Of a stretch of DNA of 6,491 nt, positions 5,896-6,491 are shown piece by piece. A model generated the notes under the pieces. It had not been told where the DNA came from, ran no database searches, and saw nothing but the letters and a program-made list of their open reading frames with translations. The stretch's first letter is position 1. Each line of letters begins with the position of its first letter. Both the position numbers and the translations under genes were made by a program. Origin of the DNA: Candidatus Omnitrophota bacterium (GTDB taxonomy: Bacteria > Hinthialibacterota > Hinthialibacteria > Hinthialibacterales > JAKPRU01); contig JAKPRU010001174.1 in the NCBI GenBank assembly GCA_029557025.1, forward strand, positions 1 to 6,491, read 5' to 3'.

Positions 5896-5900
5896 TGGTT
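5889..5900. repeat. Perfect 12-bp palindrome in the transposon leader
   Basis: AACCACGTGGTT is identical on both strands and lies between the presumed IS end and the tnpA-like gene, where a promoter, operator or transposase-binding site could be. Its function is not shown by the sequence. Confidence 0.5.
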
Positions 5901-5942
5901 GTGCGGGGGAGATTTGGGGGTAAAGTAGCCATGGAGTGAGCC

Positions 5943-6227
5943 ATGGTGAGAAATCGAACGAAGAGAGAACGAGGCGAGGAAACGGAGCGTTCCCGGTACT
6001 GGCGAGGGATGATGAGCGCGAGGGAACGAAGCGGTCTAGCACCGGCGGAGTTCTGCCGGCGGAAAGGGCTGAGCGGAGCGGCGTTTGCGTGGTGGCCTCG
6101 CCGGTTCAAGAATGATCTGGCTGTTGCGCACGCGATGATTCGCGACCTGCTGAAGGCGTTGCAAGAGAGGAATCGGGATGTAGAGACATTGCGGCAGCAG
6201 GTGGAGCGGTTGCGGCGGTACTTGTAG
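5943..6227 (+). pseudogene. IS66 TnpA-like N-terminus fused in frame to TnpC N-terminus, ended by an amber codon
   Basis: The 94-residue frame has two parts. Residues 1 to about 56 resemble the IS66 accessory protein TnpA: a basic start, then the helix-turn-helix-like SGLAPAEFCRRKGLSGAAFAWWPRRF (30-55). From NDLAVAHAMIRDLL (57-70) to VERLRRYL (87-94) it resembles the N-terminal coiled coil of the TnpC transposase. In normal IS66 elements these are separate genes with tnpB between them, so an internal deletion is implied. The TAG at 6225-6227 falls just where TnpC has the Tyr of YGRKSEK, and the next codons read GRKSEK, so the stop is a point change. GGAG at 5933-5936 lies 6 bases before the ATG. 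The product would bind DNA at most; it has no catalytic DDE domain. Confidence 0.7.
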
Positions 6228-6491
6228 GGGCGGAAATCGGAGAAAGGGCGCGGGGAGCCATTACTCTTCCAGTATGCGGGGTGGTTGGAGACGCCGGAAC
6301 AGGGGAGCGGTCGAGCCGGAGATGGTTCCGCCGTCTCCGGAGCCTTCCCCAAATCGGCGGAAACCGAACTTGCGTATCCGGAGAAAAACCGAGCGCGGAT
6401 GCGCTATGCCGATTTCCGCGCACGCCGTCTCTTCATCGGTCCGGGAGTGATCAAAGTGGTGTGTGCAATACAATCGCCATCCCCAAAAAAA
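6228..6491 (+). pseudogene. Decayed continuation of the IS66 TnpC transposase
   Basis: Directly after the amber codon the same frame reads GRKSEKGRGEPLLFQYAGWLE, which matches the YGRKSEK...LLLF block of IS66 transposases. The frame stays open to the window end, but beyond about 6300 it no longer resembles TnpC. The +1 frame there reads EPEMVPPSPEPSPNRRKP, which looks like the Pro-rich linker that precedes the zinc-binding part, so a frameshift near 6270-6300 is likely. No zinc-finger cysteines or DDE motif can be recognised. Together with 5943-6227 this is one broken transposase locus. Confidence 0.5.

Larger units (their letters stand above)
5875..6491 (+). mobile_element. IS66-family insertion sequence remnant (left end; right end not found)
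   Basis: The block begins with GTAACCGTCCG, which fits the GTAA-starting terminal repeats of the IS66 family. After a short untranslated leader comes a TnpA-like frame that merges into the N-terminus of TnpC. No matching inverted end (ending in TTAC) is visible before the window ends, and no tnpB is present, so the copy is deleted, degraded, or cut by the window edge. The 8 bases on its left are GAGACAAG (5867-5874); IS66 elements make 8-bp target duplications, but the right partner cannot be seen. Confidence 0.65.

Noticed and set aside
1..6491. CRISPR array, tRNA or rRNA gene
   Set aside because: No regularly spaced repeat series, cloverleaf with a TTCGA-type arm in the right geometry, or rRNA core sequence was seen on either strand.

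Overview
The window reads as chromosomal DNA of an uncultured, moderately GC-rich, probably Gram-negative bacterium. It encodes a Tat-exported Gfo/Idh/MocA oxidoreductase of a type that is heavily duplicated in Planctomycetota, Hydrogenedentota, Sumerlaeota and related lineages. It also encodes a sigma-54-activator-type AAA+ protein, a DUF502 membrane protein and an IS66-type transposon remnant. That combination suggests one of these environmental phyla, but no marker here fixes the taxonomy and I hold the assignment loosely.

Layout. Bases 3-98 carry the last codons of a plus-strand gene whose TGA overlaps (ATGA) the start of a complete CNNM/CorC-type membrane protein with a CBS pair (95-1477). 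A gene-free stretch of about 370 bases (1478-1849) is packed with repeats: a 15-bp-arm hairpin, a second 12-bp-arm inverted repeat of a common dispersed intergenic type, a 19-bp direct repeat, and a second copy of a 22-bp sequence that also encodes the end of the CorC-like protein. A DUF502 membrane protein (1850-2563) and a fumarylacetoacetate-hydrolase-family enzyme (2591-3502) follow on the same strand, 27 bases apart.

Convergent to them, with tail-to-tail overlapping ends, is a single-domain sigma-54-interaction AAA+ protein on the minus strand (3495-4247). Directly upstream of it, overlapping its start by 8 bases, is an open minus-strand frame (4240-4494). It looks like the C-terminal half of a lost gene, possibly a 2H-phosphoesterase, cut off by the divergently oriented Gfo/Idh/MocA gene (4493-5770). 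The window ends in the left end of a decayed IS66-family element (from about 5875). There a TnpA-like N-terminus runs in frame into the start of a TnpC transposase, which is then broken by an amber codon.

How the genes relate. The CorC-like and DUF502 proteins are both cytoplasmic-membrane proteins. The FAH-family and Gfo/Idh/MocA proteins are metabolic enzymes without an obvious shared pathway. I see no strong evidence for a novel multi-gene system. The features most worth a second look are the stand-alone AAA+ sigma-54-type ATPase with its truncated upstream partner, the repeat-derived tail on the CorC-like protein, and the IS66 fusion/decay product.
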